Shown: one piece after another, positions 45,977 through 57,859 of the stretch
Layout of the letters: each line of letters opens with the position of its first letter
How positions within the stretch are numbered: the first letter of the stretch is position 1
Origin: Ophiura sarsii
Taxonomy: Eukaryota; Echinodermata; Ophiuroidea; Amphilepidida; Ophiuridae
Reading direction: 5' to 3'
Length of the DNA stretch: 64,000 nt
Assembly: GCA_035610835.1 (NCBI GenBank)
Contig: CM069442.1
Span: 64,209,431-64,273,430 of the forward strand
Notes under the pieces: generated by a model
What the model was told of the DNA's origin: nothing
Seen by the model: only the letters and a program-made list of their open reading frames with translations
Databases searched by the model: none
Translations under genes and position numbers: made by a program

Positions 45977-46339
45977 GTTTAGTTACATTTTAAATTTTAC
46001 TTCAAATGTTTAAACAATTAAGATTTGAAATAAATGAGTCGATCAGGTTTGTACAACATGTTTTTTTCGTCGCCTTGACGCACCGCCACTTGATGCAATC
46101 GTTTGAAACACCCGCCGCTGTAAATTAGATACTTTGAAACTATGACACTTTATCAAAATAAACGTTATTTATGTATTTCATTAAATATGTATACGCAATT
46201 AGACTATGAAGTTCATCTCGAAATGTGACAGCAGCAATGTTCTTCATTTCTTAAAACGAATGGTTAAAATCGAAGCTACCGTTTTCGAGATATAGCGATT
46301 TTTGTATTTTTTATAGCTCACTTTTCCACTCCCTTAATA

Positions 46340-46627
46340 CAATCATGTTCAAAACTGTTGGGACACTTCCTGCATGTCCTGTGAAACGGTGGTCCCTCCC
46401 CCTAAACTCAATGTTGGTCCATATAAAAGCATCGACCAGCAACGGGCTGTGTTATATATATCAGCCCCAACATTGGTTTGGGGGTGGGGGGGGGGGGGGG
46501 GGAGAGGGATGGCAGCTTTACATGAACTAGTTTGACTATCATACTTTCAACTGACAGCTTTTTACTTATTTTGGAAGATATTTGATGCGCACGTGTATAG
46601 TGTCCCAACAGGTTTTGAACAAGATTG
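46340..46627. mobile_element. MITE A, copy 2
   Basis: 288 bp. The G homopolymer is interrupted once by T (GGGGGTGGGG). TA on both sides. Confidence 0.85.
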
Positions 46628-48041
46628 TATTAAAGCCTTGAAAAAATAATGTACTAAATTCATATAAGTCCTTGTAACTGCATTAAAAAAGTTCCAAATT
46701 ATCTCATATTTGGCAATATTAGAGAGCGATAATGTACCATTAGTATCGTTTATTTAAAAAAGAATGGGTTAGTATTGTCTTCAATTTAAAGGGGCATTGT
46801 CTGAATTACGCACCTAAATGGTGCTTTTTAATAAAGACTTATTTCATAAGATATAGGTAAAACAAATAATGTCATTAATTAAACTAATGATTGTGTTATT
46901 GTGGTAGGGTGTGGGTGACCGTTTATTTCGGATTAAAATACTCTTAATTGAAGCATGTTAATTGAGACGCCATAATAATTAGGACTCGTATTCGTATTTG
47001 TATAGAGGTAGATGTCAACAAACACAAAATATCCATTTGACAACGTAATACATTACCTATAAATCGCATGTTATTATTAAACATATTATACCCATTCGTA
47101 AGATCCGGAAAAACGAAATCAACTTTAGAATGAAAAGTTACACACATTTCCAAAATAAAATACAAAACTAAACAAACGAAAACAAAACCATAAAAACAAG
47201 AACCTATCGAGATTCGAACCAGTAATCTACTTATTCTAAGACAGGAAACATACCACTGAGCTAACTGGAGAGTCAGCTTTATGAAGAGGCGTTTTGCTTA
47301 TTAACTCTAGCACCGTATCGATCAACCACGGTCAACCCATCAATTACAATAGAACACTATGTACGGTCTACCAGAATAAATAGAAAGGAAGTATTGATCA
47401 TCTTTTAAGATATTATTGGTAGACCGTGGTTAATCGTATTGAATTCGCAAAAATGATTATTATTTTGAAAAGTATGGAAGTGTATATAATGTTAATCGTG
47501 GTAGACCGATAATAATAAGTGTATTTCCATACTTAATCATCTCAGGAAGAATATTAGTTTAACAAGATAAATTGTTATACCCTATCTACTTATACTAGTA
47601 CAACGTATTGCCCTACTAGTGTAGTGGTTTCGACTGACACCGCAGACTCTGTCCATGGGTTCGAATCTCAGCGCGGCAGTTTAGTTACATTTTAAATTTT
47701 ACTTCAAATGTTTAAACAATTAAGATTTGAAATAAATGAGTCGATCAGGTTTGTACAACATGTTTTTTTCGTCGCCTTGACGCACCGCCACTTGATGCAA
47801 TCGTTTGAAACACCCGCCGCTGTAAATTAGATACTTTGAAACTATGACACTTTATCAAAATAAACGTTATTTATGTATTTCATTAAATATGTATACGCAA
47901 TTAGACTATGAAGTTCATCTCGAAATGTGACAGCAGCAATGTTCTTCATTTCTTAAAACGAATGGTTAAAATCGAAGCTACCGTTTTCGAGATATAGCGA
48001 TTTTTGTATTTTTTATAGCTCACTTTTCCACTCCCTTAATA
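46628..48041. repeat. Unit B, copy 2
   Basis: 1414 bp with the same two diagnostic variants as copy 1, so copies 1 and 2 are sisters. Confidence 0.9.
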
Positions 48042-48331
48042 CAATCATGTTCAAAACTGTTGGGACACTTCCTGCATGTCCTGTGAAACGGTGGTCCCTC
48101 CCCCTAAACTCAATGTTGGTCCATATAAAAGCATCGACCAGCAACGGGCTGTGTTATATATATCAGCCCCAACATTGGTTTGGGGGGGGGGGGGGGGGAG
48201 GGGGGGAGAGGGATGGCAGCTTTACATGAACTAGTTTGACTATCATACTTTCAACTGACAGCTTTTTACTTATTTTGGAAGATATTTGATGCGCACGTGT
48301 ATAGTGTCCCAACAGGTTTTGAACAAGATTG
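48042..48331. mobile_element. MITE A, copy 3
   Basis: 290 bp. The G tract is followed by AGGGGGGAGAG, a form also seen in copies 4 to 6. Confidence 0.85.
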
Positions 48332-49773
48332 TATTAAAGCCTTGAAAAAATAATGTACTAAATTCATATAAGTCCTTGTAACTGCATTAAAAAAGTTCCA
48401 AATTATCTCATATTTGGCAATATTAGAGAGCGATAATGTACCATTAGTATCGTTTATTTAAAAAAGAATGGGTTAGTATTGTCTTCAATTTAAAGGGGCA
48501 TTGTCTGAATTACGCACCTAAATGGTACTTTTTAATAAAGACTTATTTCATAAGATATAGGTAAAACAAATAATGTCATTAATTAAACTAATGATTGTGT
48601 TATTGTGGTAGGGTGTGGGTGACCGTTTATTTCGGATTAAAATACTCTTAATTGAAGCATGTTAATTGAGACGCCATAATAATTAGGACTCGTATTCGTA
48701 TTTGTATAGAGGTAGATGTCAACAAACACAAAATATCCATTTGACAACGTAATACATTACCTATAAATCGCATGTTATTATTAAACATATTATACCCATT
48801 CGTAAGATCCGGAAAAACGAAATCAACTTTAGAATGAAAAGTTACACACATTTCCAAAATAAAATACAAAACTAAACAAACGAAAACAAAACCATAAAAA
48901 CAAGAACCTATCGAGATTCGAACCAGTAATCTACTTATTCTAAGACAGGAAACATACCACTGAGCTAACTGGAGAGTCAGCTTTATGAAGAGGCGTTTTG
49001 CTTATTAACTCTAGCACCGTATCGATCAACCACGGTCAACCCATCAATTACAATAGAACACTATGTACGGTCTACCAGAATAAATAGAAAGGAAGTATTG
49101 ATCATCTTTTAAGATATTATTGGTAGACCGTGGTTAATCGTATTGAATTCGCAAAAATGATTATTATTTTGAAAAGTATGGAAGTGTATATAATGTTAAT
49201 CGTGGTAGACCGATAATAATAAGTGTATTTCCATACTTAATCATCTCAGGAAGAATATTAGTTTAACAAGATAAATTGTTATACCCTATCTACTTATACT
49301 AGTACAACGTATTGCCCTACTAGTGTAGTGGTTTCGACTGACACCGCAGACTCTGTCCATGGGTTCGAATCTCAGCGCGGCAGTTTAGTTACATTTTAAA
49401 TTTTACTTCAAATGTTTAAACAATTAAGATTTGAAATAAATGAGTCGATCAGGTTTGTACAACATGTTTTTTTCGTCGCCTTGACGCACCGCCACTTGAT
49501 GCAATCGTTTGAAACACCCGCCGCTGTAAATTAGATACTTTGAAACTATGACACTTTATCAAAATAAACGTTATTTATGTATTTCATTAAATATGTATAC
49601 GCAATTAGACTATGAAGTTCATCTCGAAATGTTACAGAAGCAATGTTCTTCATTTCTTAAAACGAATGGTTAAAATCGAAGCTACCGTTTTCGAGATATA
49701 GCGATTTTTGTATTTTTTATAGCTCACTTTTCCCAGTGACAGTTACTGTCACTGCTTTTCCACTCCCTTAATA
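48332..49773. repeat. Unit B, copy 3 (with 28-bp insertion, A missing downstream)
   Basis: 1442 bp. It has 'aaatggtactttt', 'gttacagaagc' and a 28-bp gain at 49734-49761. It joins copy 4 through TACATA (49772-49777) with no A element. Confidence 0.9.
49734..49754. repeat. 21-bp perfect palindromic insertion with 7-bp duplication
   Basis: CAGTGACAGT-T-ACTGTCACTG is flanked by CTTTTCC on both sides (49727-49733 and 49755-49761). Units without it have a single CTTTTCC. CAGTG ends and a short duplication recall hAT-type elements. The same insertion is at 51178-51198. Confidence 0.8.
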
Positions 49774-49775
49774 CA
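49774..49775. other. CA footprint at an empty MITE A site (1)
   Basis: TA-CA-TA replaces TA-[A]-TA. Two terminal bases of the element remain between the duplicated TA dinucleotides. Confidence 0.75.
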
Positions 49776-51217
49776 TATTAAAGCCTTGAAAAAATAATGT
49801 ACTAAATTCATATAAGTCCTTGTAACTGCATTAAAAAAGTTCCAAATTATCTCATATTTGGCAATATTAGAGAGCGATAATGTACCATTAGTATCGTTTA
49901 TTTAAAAAAGAATGGGTTAGTATTGTCTTCAATTTAAAGGGGCATTGTCTGAATTACGCACCTAAATGGTACTTTTTAATAAAGACTTATTTCATAAGAT
50001 ATAGGTAAAACAAATAATGTCATTAATTAAACTAATGATTGTGTTATTGTGGTAGGGTGTGGGTGACCGTTTATTTCGGATTAAAATACTCTTAATTGAA
50101 GCATGTTAATTGAGACGCCATAATAATTAGGACTCGTATTCGTATTTGTATAGAGGTAGATGTCAACAAACACAAAATATCCATTTGACAACGTAATACA
50201 TTACCTATAAATCGCATGTTATTATTAAACATATTATACCCATTCGTAAGATCCGGAAAAACGAAATCAACTTTAGAATGAAAAGTTACACACATTTCCA
50301 AAATAAAATACAAAACTAAACAAACGAAAACAAAACCATAAAAACAAGAACCTATCGAGATTCGAACCAGTAATCTACTTATTCTAAGACAGGAAACATA
50401 CCACTGAGCTAACTGGAGAGTCAGCTTTATGAAGAGGCGTTTTGCTTATTAACTCTAGCACCGTATCGATCAACCACGGTCAACCCATCAATTACAATAG
50501 AACACTATGTACGGTCTACCAGAATAAATAGAAAGGAAGTATTGATCATCTTTTAAGATATTATTGGTAGACCGTGGTTAATCGTATTGAATTCGCAAAA
50601 ATGATTATTATTTTGAAAAGTATGGAAGTGTATATAATGTTAATCGTGGTAGACCGATAATAATAAGTGTATTTCCATACTTAATCATCTCAGGAAGAAT
50701 ATTAGTTTAACAAGATAAATTGTTATACCCTATCTACTTATACTAGTACAACGTATTGCCCTACTAGTGTAGTGGTTTCGACTGACACCGCAGACTCTGT
50801 CCATGGGTTCGAATCTCAGCGCGGCAGTTTAGTTACATTTTAAATTTTACTTCAAATGTTTAAACAATTAAGATTTGAAATAAATGAGTCGATCAGGTTT
50901 GTACAACATGTTTTTTTCGTCGCCTTGACGCACCGCCACTTGATGCAATCGTTTGAAACACCCGCCGCTGTAAATTAGATACTTTGAAACTATGACACTT
51001 TATCAAAATAAACGTTATTTATGTATTTCATTAAATATGTATACGCAATTAGACTATGAAGTTCATCTCGAAATGTTACAGAAGCAATGTTCTTCATTTC
51101 TTAAAACGAATGGTTAAAATCGAAGCTACCGTTTTCGAGATATAGCGATTTTTGTATTTTTTATAGCTCACTTTTCCCAGTGACAGTTACTGTCACTGCT
51201 TTTCCACTCCCTTAATA
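49776..51217. repeat. Unit B, copy 4 (with 28-bp insertion, no A on either side)
   Basis: 1442 bp, carrying the same insertion (51178-51198) and 'gttacag' variant as copy 3. It ends at a second TACATA junction (51216-51221). Confidence 0.9.
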
Positions 51218-51219
51218 CA

Positions 51220-52625
51220 TATTAAAGCCTTGAAAAAATAATGTACTAAATTCATATAAGTCCTTGTAACTGCATTAAAAAAGTTCCAAATTATCTCATA
51301 TTTGGCAATATTAGAGAGCGATAATGTACCATTAGTATCGTTTATTTAAAAAAGAATGGGTTAGTATTGTCTTCAATTTAAAGGGGCATTGTCTGAATTA
51401 CGCACCTAAATGGTACTTTTTAATAAAGACTTATTTCATAAGATATAGGTAAAACAAATAATGTCATTAATTAAACTAATGATTGTGTTATTGTGGTAGG
51501 GTGTGGGTGACCGTTTATTTCGGATTAAAATACTCTTAATTGAAGCATGTTAATTGAGACGCCATAATAATTAGGACTCGTATTCGTATTTGTATAGAGG
51601 TAGATGTCAACAAACACAAAATATCCATTTGACAACGTAATACATTACCTATAAATCGCATGTTATTATTAAACATATTATACCCATTCGTAAGATCCGG
51701 AAAAACGAAATCAACTTTAGAATGAAAAGTTACACACATTTCCAAAATAAAATACAAAACTAAACAAACGAAAACAAAACCATAAAAACAAGAACCTATC
51801 GAGATTCGAACCAGTAATCTACTTATTCTAAGACAGGAAACATACCACTGAGCTAACTGGAGAGTCAGCTTTATGAAGAGGCGTTTTGCTTATTAACTCT
51901 AGCACCGTATCGATCAACCACGGTCAACCCATCAATTACAATAGAACACTATGTACGGTCTACCAGAATAAATAGAAAGGAAGTATTGATCATCTTTTAA
52001 GATATTATTGGTAGACCGTGGTTAATCGTATTGAATTCGCAAATTATTTTGAAAAGTATGGAAGTGTATATAATGTTAATCGTGGTAGACCGATAATAAT
52101 AAGTGTATTTCCATACTTAATCATCTCAGGAAGAATATTAGTTTAACAAGATAAATTGTTATACCCTATCTACTTATACTAGTACAACGTATTGCCCTAC
52201 TAGTGTAGTGGTTTCGACTGACACCGCAGACTCTGTCCATGGGTTCGAATCTCAGCGCGGCAGTTTAGTTACATTTTAAATTTTACTTCAAATGTTTAAA
52301 CAATTAAGATTTGAAATAAATGAGTCGATCAGGTTTGTACAACATGTTTTTTTCGTCGCCTTGACGCACCGCCACTTGATGCAATCGTTTGAAACACCCG
52401 CCGCTGTAAATTAGATACTTTGAAACTATGACACTTTATCAAAATAAACGTTATTTATGTATTTCATTAAATATGTATACGCAATTAGACTATGAAGTTC
52501 ATCTCGAAATGTGACAGAAGCAATGTTCTTCATTTCTTAAAACGAATGGTTAAAATCGAAGCTACCGTTTTCGAGATATAGCGATTTTTGTATTTTTTAT
52601 AGCTCACTTTTCCACTCCCTTAATA
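51220..52625. repeat. Unit B, copy 5 (8-bp deletion)
   Basis: 1406 bp. It has lost 8 bp near 52042, within 'cgcaaaaatgattatt' of the other copies. It carries 'gtgacagaagc' and is followed by an A element. Confidence 0.9.
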
Positions 52626-52922
52626 CAATCATGTTCAAAACTGTTGGGACACTTCCTGCATGTCCTGTGAAACGGTGGTCCCTCCCCCTAAACTCAATGT
52701 TGGTCCATATAAAAGCATCGACCAGCAACGGGCTGTGTTATATATATCAGCCCCAACATTGGTTTGGGGGGGGGGGGGGGGGGGGGGGGAGGGGGGGAGA
52801 GGGATGGCAGCTTTACATGAACTAGTTTGACTATCATACTTTCAACTGACAGCTTTTTACTTATTTTGGAAGATATTTGATGCGCACGTGTATAGTGTCC
52901 CAACAGGTTTTGAACAAGATTG
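52626..52922. mobile_element. MITE A, copy 4
   Basis: 297 bp, the longest copy, because its G tract is expanded (about 52765-52789). TA on both sides. Confidence 0.85.
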
Positions 52923-54336
52923 TATTAAAGCCTTGAAAAAATAATGTACTAAATTCATATAAGTCCTTGTAACTGCATTAAAAAAGTTCCAAATTATCTC
53001 ATATTTGGCAATATTAGAGAGCGATAATGTACCATTAGTATCGTTTATTTAAAAAAGAATGGGTTAGTATTGTCTTCAATTTAAAGGGGCATTGTCTGAA
53101 TTACGCACCTAAATGGTACTTTTTAATAAAGACTTATTTCATAAGATATAGGTAAAACAAATAATGTCATTAATTAAACTAATGATTGTGTTATTGTGGT
53201 AGGGTGTGGGTGACCGTTTATTTCGGATTAAAATACTCTTAATTGAAGCATGTTAATTGAGACGCCATAATAATTAGGACTCGTATTCGTATTTGTATAG
53301 AGGTAGATGTCAACAAACACAAAATATCCATTTGACAACGTAATACATTACCTATAAATCGCATGTTATTATTAAACATATTATACCCATTCGTAAGATC
53401 CGGAAAAACGAAATCAACTTTAGAATGAAAAGTTACACACATTTCCAAAATAAAATACAAAACTAAACAAACGAAAACAAAACCATAAAAACAAGAACCT
53501 ATCGAGATTCGAACCAGTAATCTACTTATTCTAAGACAGGAAACATACCACTGAGCTAACTGGAGAGTCAGCTTTATGAAGAGGCGTTTTGCTTATTAAC
53601 TCTAGCACCGTATCGATCAACCACGGTCAACCCATCAATTACAATAGAACACTATGTACGGTCTACCAGAATAAATAAAAAGGAAGTATTGATCATCTTT
53701 TAAGATATTATTGGTAGACCGTGGTTAATCGTATTGAATTCGCAAAAATGATTATTATTTTGAAAAGTATGGAAGTGTATATAATGTTAATCGTGGTAGA
53801 CCGATAATAATAAGTGTATTTCCATACTTAATCATCTCAGGAAGAATATTAGTTTAACAAGATAAATTGTTATACCCTATCTACTTATACTAGTACAACG
53901 TATTGCCCTACTAGTGTAGTGGTTTCGACTGACACCGCAGACTCTGTCCATGGGTTCGAATCTCAGCGCGGCAGTTTAGTTACATTTTAAATTTTACTTC
54001 AAATGTTTAAACAATTAAGATTTGAAATAAATGAGTCGATCAGGTTTGTACAACATGTTTTTTTCGTCGCCTTGACGCACCGCCACTTGATGCAATCGTT
54101 TGAAACACCCGCCGCTGTAAATTAGATACTTTGAAACTATGACACTTTATCAAAATAAACGTTATTTATGTATTTCATTAAATATGTATACGCAATTAGA
54201 CTATGAAGTTCATCTCGAAATGTGACAGAAGCAATGTTCTTCATTTCTTAAAACGAATGGTTAAAATCGAAGCTACCGTTTTCGAGATATAGCGATTTTT
54301 GTATTTTTTATAGCTCACTTTTCCACTCCCTTAATA
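52923..54336. repeat. Unit B, copy 6
   Basis: 1414 bp with 'gtgacagaagc' and a private change giving 'aataaataaaaagg' near 53675. Confidence 0.9.
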
Positions 54337-54623
54337 CAATCATGTTCAAAACTGTTGGGACACTTCCTGCATGTCCTGTGAAACGGTGGTCCCTCCCCCT
54401 AAACTCAATGTTGGTCCATATAAAAGCATCGACCAGCAACGGGCTGTGTTATATATATCAGCCCCAACATTGGTTTGGGGGGGGGGGGGGAGGGGGGGAG
54501 AGGGATGGCAGCTTTATATGAACTAGTTTGACTATCATACTTTCAACTGACAGCTTTTTACTTATTTTGGAAGATATTTGATGCGCACGTGTATAGTGTC
54601 CCAACAGGTTTTGAACAAGATTG
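54337..54623. mobile_element. MITE A, copy 5
   Basis: 287 bp with a short G tract and a private change giving 'gctttatatgaac'. Confidence 0.85.
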
Positions 54624-56037
54624 TATTAAAGCCTTGAAAAAATAATGTACTAAATTCATATAAGTCCTTGTAACTGCATTAAAAAAGTTCCAAATTATCT
54701 CATATTTGGCAATATTAGAGAGCGATAATGTACCATTAGTATCGTTTATTTAAAAAAGAATGGGTTAGTATTGTCTTCAATTTAAAGGGGCATTGTCTGA
54801 ATTACGCACCTAAATGGTACTTTTTAATAAAGACTTATTTCATAAGATATAGGTAAAACAAATAATGTCATTAATTAAACTAATGATTGTGTTATTGTGG
54901 TAGGGTGTGGGTGACCGTTTATTTCGGATTAAAATACTCTTAATTGAAGCATGTTAATTGAGACGCCATAATAATTAGGACTCGTATTCGTATTTGTATA
55001 GAGGTAGATGTCAACAAACACAAAATATCCATTTGACAACGTAATACATTACCTATAAATCGCATGTTATTATTAAACATATTATACCCATTCGTAAGAT
55101 CCGGAAAAACGAAATCAACTTTAGAATGAAAAGTTACACACATTTCCAAAATAAAATACAAAACTAAACAAACGAAAACAAAACCATAAAAACAAGAACC
55201 TATCGAGATTCGAACCAGTAATCTACTTATTCTAAGACAGGAAACATACCACTGAGCTAACTGGAGAGTCAGCTTTATGAAGAGGCGTTTTGCTTATTAA
55301 CTCTAGCACCGTATCGATCAACCACGGTCAACCCATCAATTACAATAGAACACTATGTACGGTCTACCAGAATAAATAGAAAGGAAGTATTGATCATCTT
55401 TTAAGATATTATTGGTAGACCGTGGTTAATCGTATTGAATTCGCAAAAATGATTATTATTTTGAAAAGTATGGAAGTGTATATAATGTTAATCGTGGTAG
55501 ACCGATAATAATAAGTGTATTTCCATACTTAATCATCTCAGGAAGAATATTAGTTTAACAAGATAAATTGTTATACCCTATCTACTTATACTAGTACAAC
55601 GTATTGCCCTACTAGTGTAGTGGTTTCGACTGACACCGCAGACTCTGTCCATGGGTTCGAATCTCAGCGCGGCAGTTTAGTTACATTTTAAATTTTACTT
55701 CAAATGTTTAAACAATTAAGATTTGAAATAAATGAGTCGATCAGGTTTGTACAACATGTTTTTTTCGTCGCCTTGACGCACCGCCACTTGATGCAATCGT
55801 TTGAAACACCCGCCGCTGTAAATTAGATACTTTGAAACTATGACACTTTATCAAAATAAACGTTATTTATGTATTTCATTAAATATGTATACGCAATTAG
55901 ACTATGAAGTTCATCTCGAAATGTTACAGAAGCAATGTTCTTCATTTCTTAAAACGAATGGTTAAAATCGAAGCTACCGTTTTCGAGATATAGCGATTTT
56001 TGTATTTTTTATAGCTCACTTTTCCACTCCCTTAATA
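54624..56037. repeat. Unit B, copy 7 (A missing downstream)
   Basis: 1414 bp without the 28-bp insertion. It carries 'gttacagaagc' and ends at the third TACATA junction (56036-56041). Confidence 0.9.
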
Positions 56038-56039
56038 CA

Positions 56040-57453
56040 TATTAAAGCCTTGAAAAAATAATGTACTAAATTCATATAAGTCCTTGTAACTGCATTAAAA
56101 AAGTTCCAAATTATCTCATATTTGGCAATATTAGAGAGCGATAATGTACCATTAGTATCGTTTATTTAAAAAAGAATGGGTTAGTATTGTCTTCAATTTA
56201 AAGGGGCATTGTCTGAATTACGCACCTAAATGGTACTTTTTAATAAAGACTTATTTCATAAGATATAGGTAAAACAAATAATGTCATTAATTAAACTAAT
56301 GATTGTGTTATTGTGGTAGGGTGTGGGTGACCGTTTATTTCGGATTAAAATACTCTTAATTGAAGCATGTTAATTGAGACGCCATAATAATTAGGACTCG
56401 TATTCGTATTTGTATAGAGGTAGATGTCAACAAACACAAAATATCCATTTGACAACGTAATACATTACCTATAAATCGCATGTTATTATTAAACATATTA
56501 TACCCATTCGTAAGATCCGGAAAAACGAAATCAACTTTAGAATGAAAAGTTACACACATTTCCAAAATAAAATACAAAACTAAACAAACGAAAACAAAAC
56601 CATAAAAACAAGAACCTATCGAGATTCGAACCAGTAATCTACTTATTCTAAGACAGGAAACATACCACTGAGCTAACTGGAGAGTCAGCTTTATGAAGAG
56701 GCGTTTTGCTTATTAACTCTAGCACCGTATCGATCAACCACGGTCAACCCATCAATTACAATAGAACACTATGTACGGTCTACCAGAATAAATAGAAAGG
56801 AAGTATTGATCATCTTTTAAGATATTATTGGTAGACCGTGGTTAATCGTATTGAATTCGCAAAAATGATTATTATTTTGAAAAGTATGGAAGTGTATATA
56901 ATGTTAATCGTGGTAGACCGATAATAATAAGTGTATTTCCATACTTAATCATCTCAGGAAGAATATTAGTTTAACAAGATAAATTGTTATACCCTATCTA
57001 CTTATACTAGTACAACGTATTGCCCTACTAGTGTAGTGGTTTCGACTGACACCGCAGACTCTGTCCATGGGTTCGAATCTCAGCGCGGCAGTTTAGTTAC
57101 ATTTTAAATTTTACTTCAAATGTTTAAACAATTAAGATTTGAAATAAATTAGTCGATCAGGTTTGTACAACATGTTTTTTTCGTCGCCTTGACGCACCGC
57201 CACTTGATGCAATCGTTTGAAACACCCGCCGCTGTAAATTAGATACTTTGAAACTATGACACTTTATCAAAATAAACGTTATTTATGTATTTCATTAAAT
57301 ATGTATACGCAATTAGACTATGAAGTTCATCTCGAAATGTGACAGAAGCAATGTTCTTCATTTCTTAAAACGAATGGTTAAAATCGAAGCTACCGTTTTC
57401 GAGATATAGCGATTTTTGTATTTTTTATAGCTCACTTTTCCACTCCCTTAATA
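56040..57453. repeat. Unit B, copy 8
   Basis: 1414 bp with 'gtgacagaagc' and a private 'aaattagtcg' change near 57149. Confidence 0.9.
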
Positions 57454-57739
57454 CAATCATGTTCAAAACTGTTGGGACACTTCCTGCATGTCCTGTGAAA
57501 CGGTGGTCCCTCCCCCTAAACTCAATGTTGGTCCATATAAAAGCATCGACCAGCAACGGGCTGTGTTATATATATCAGCCCCAACATTGGTTTGGGGGGG
57601 GGGGGGAGGGGGGGAGAGGGATGGCAGCTTTACATGAACTAGTTTGACTATCATACTTTCAACTGACAGCTTTTTACTTATTTTGGAAGATATTTGATGC
57701 GCACGTGTATAGTGTCCCAACAGGTTTTGAACAAGATTG
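57454..57739. mobile_element. MITE A, copy 6 (right end of array)
   Basis: 286 bp, the shortest copy. Its right TA (57740-57741) joins directly to the resumed foldback arm GATACGCCTC. Confidence 0.85.
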
Positions 57740-57859
57740 TAGATACGCCTCTAAGTCACTATTAGTTATTCTATACACTCATGTTAAATAACCCTTGAAT
57801 GCCCCTTTAATGTTAAATTTTACCCTATTTGTCATCATAAAAATATCTATAAATGTCAT

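Larger units (their letters stand above)
44926..46339. repeat. Unit B, copy 1
   Basis: 1414 bp from TATTAAAGCC to CTCCCTTAATA. It carries the variants 'aaatggtgctttt' and 'gtgacagcagc', shared only with copy 2. A 73-codon frame on the minus strand recurs in every copy but has no coding hallmarks. Confidence 0.9.
44634..57741. repeat. A-(B)-A satellite-like array, 13.1 kb, inserted at a TA
   Basis: The order is A B A B A B B B A B A B B A: six A copies of 286-297 bp and eight B copies of mostly 1414 bp. The insertion point reads ...GACTCCGCC-TA-[array]-TA-GATACGCCTC. The uninterrupted left arm (reverse complement GACTCCGCCTAGATACGC) shows a single TA there. Copies are nearly identical, indicating recent amplification or strong homogenisation. 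Confidence 0.92.
41778..57859. mobile_element. Giant foldback element, 16.1 kb, right arm split by a 13.1-kb array
   Basis: ATGACATTTATAG at the left end mirrors CTATAAATGTCAT at the right. The left arm is about 41778-43330. The right arm is 43370-44633 followed by 57740-57859. Each arm has a unique outer domain (about 0.8 kb on the left) and an inner domain of 21-bp tandem repeats that face each other at about 43330-43370. Outer-arm matches include 'aatgcccctttaatgtt', 'ggaccatgaaagt' and 'ccattttgg'. Foldback transposons with tandem-repeat arms are known, such as sea-urchin TU and Drosophila FB elements. No transposase is visible, so mobilisation would need to be in trans. Confidence 0.85.

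Noticed and set aside
45242..56577. A 73-codon minus-strand frame repeated identically in every B unit
   Set aside because: It is identical because the DNA is identical. It has no domain or signal, no splice context and a composition typical of AT-rich non-coding DNA.
44575..57647. Gly-rich frames in MITE A
   Set aside because: The glycine run is the poly-G tract; the rest has no similarity to known proteins.
44634..57741. Tandem array as a pure assembly artefact
   Set aside because: Copies carry private changes, a linked 28-bp insertion, an 8-bp deletion and different G-tract lengths, which an artefactual duplication would not produce. Copy number still needs long-read confirmation.
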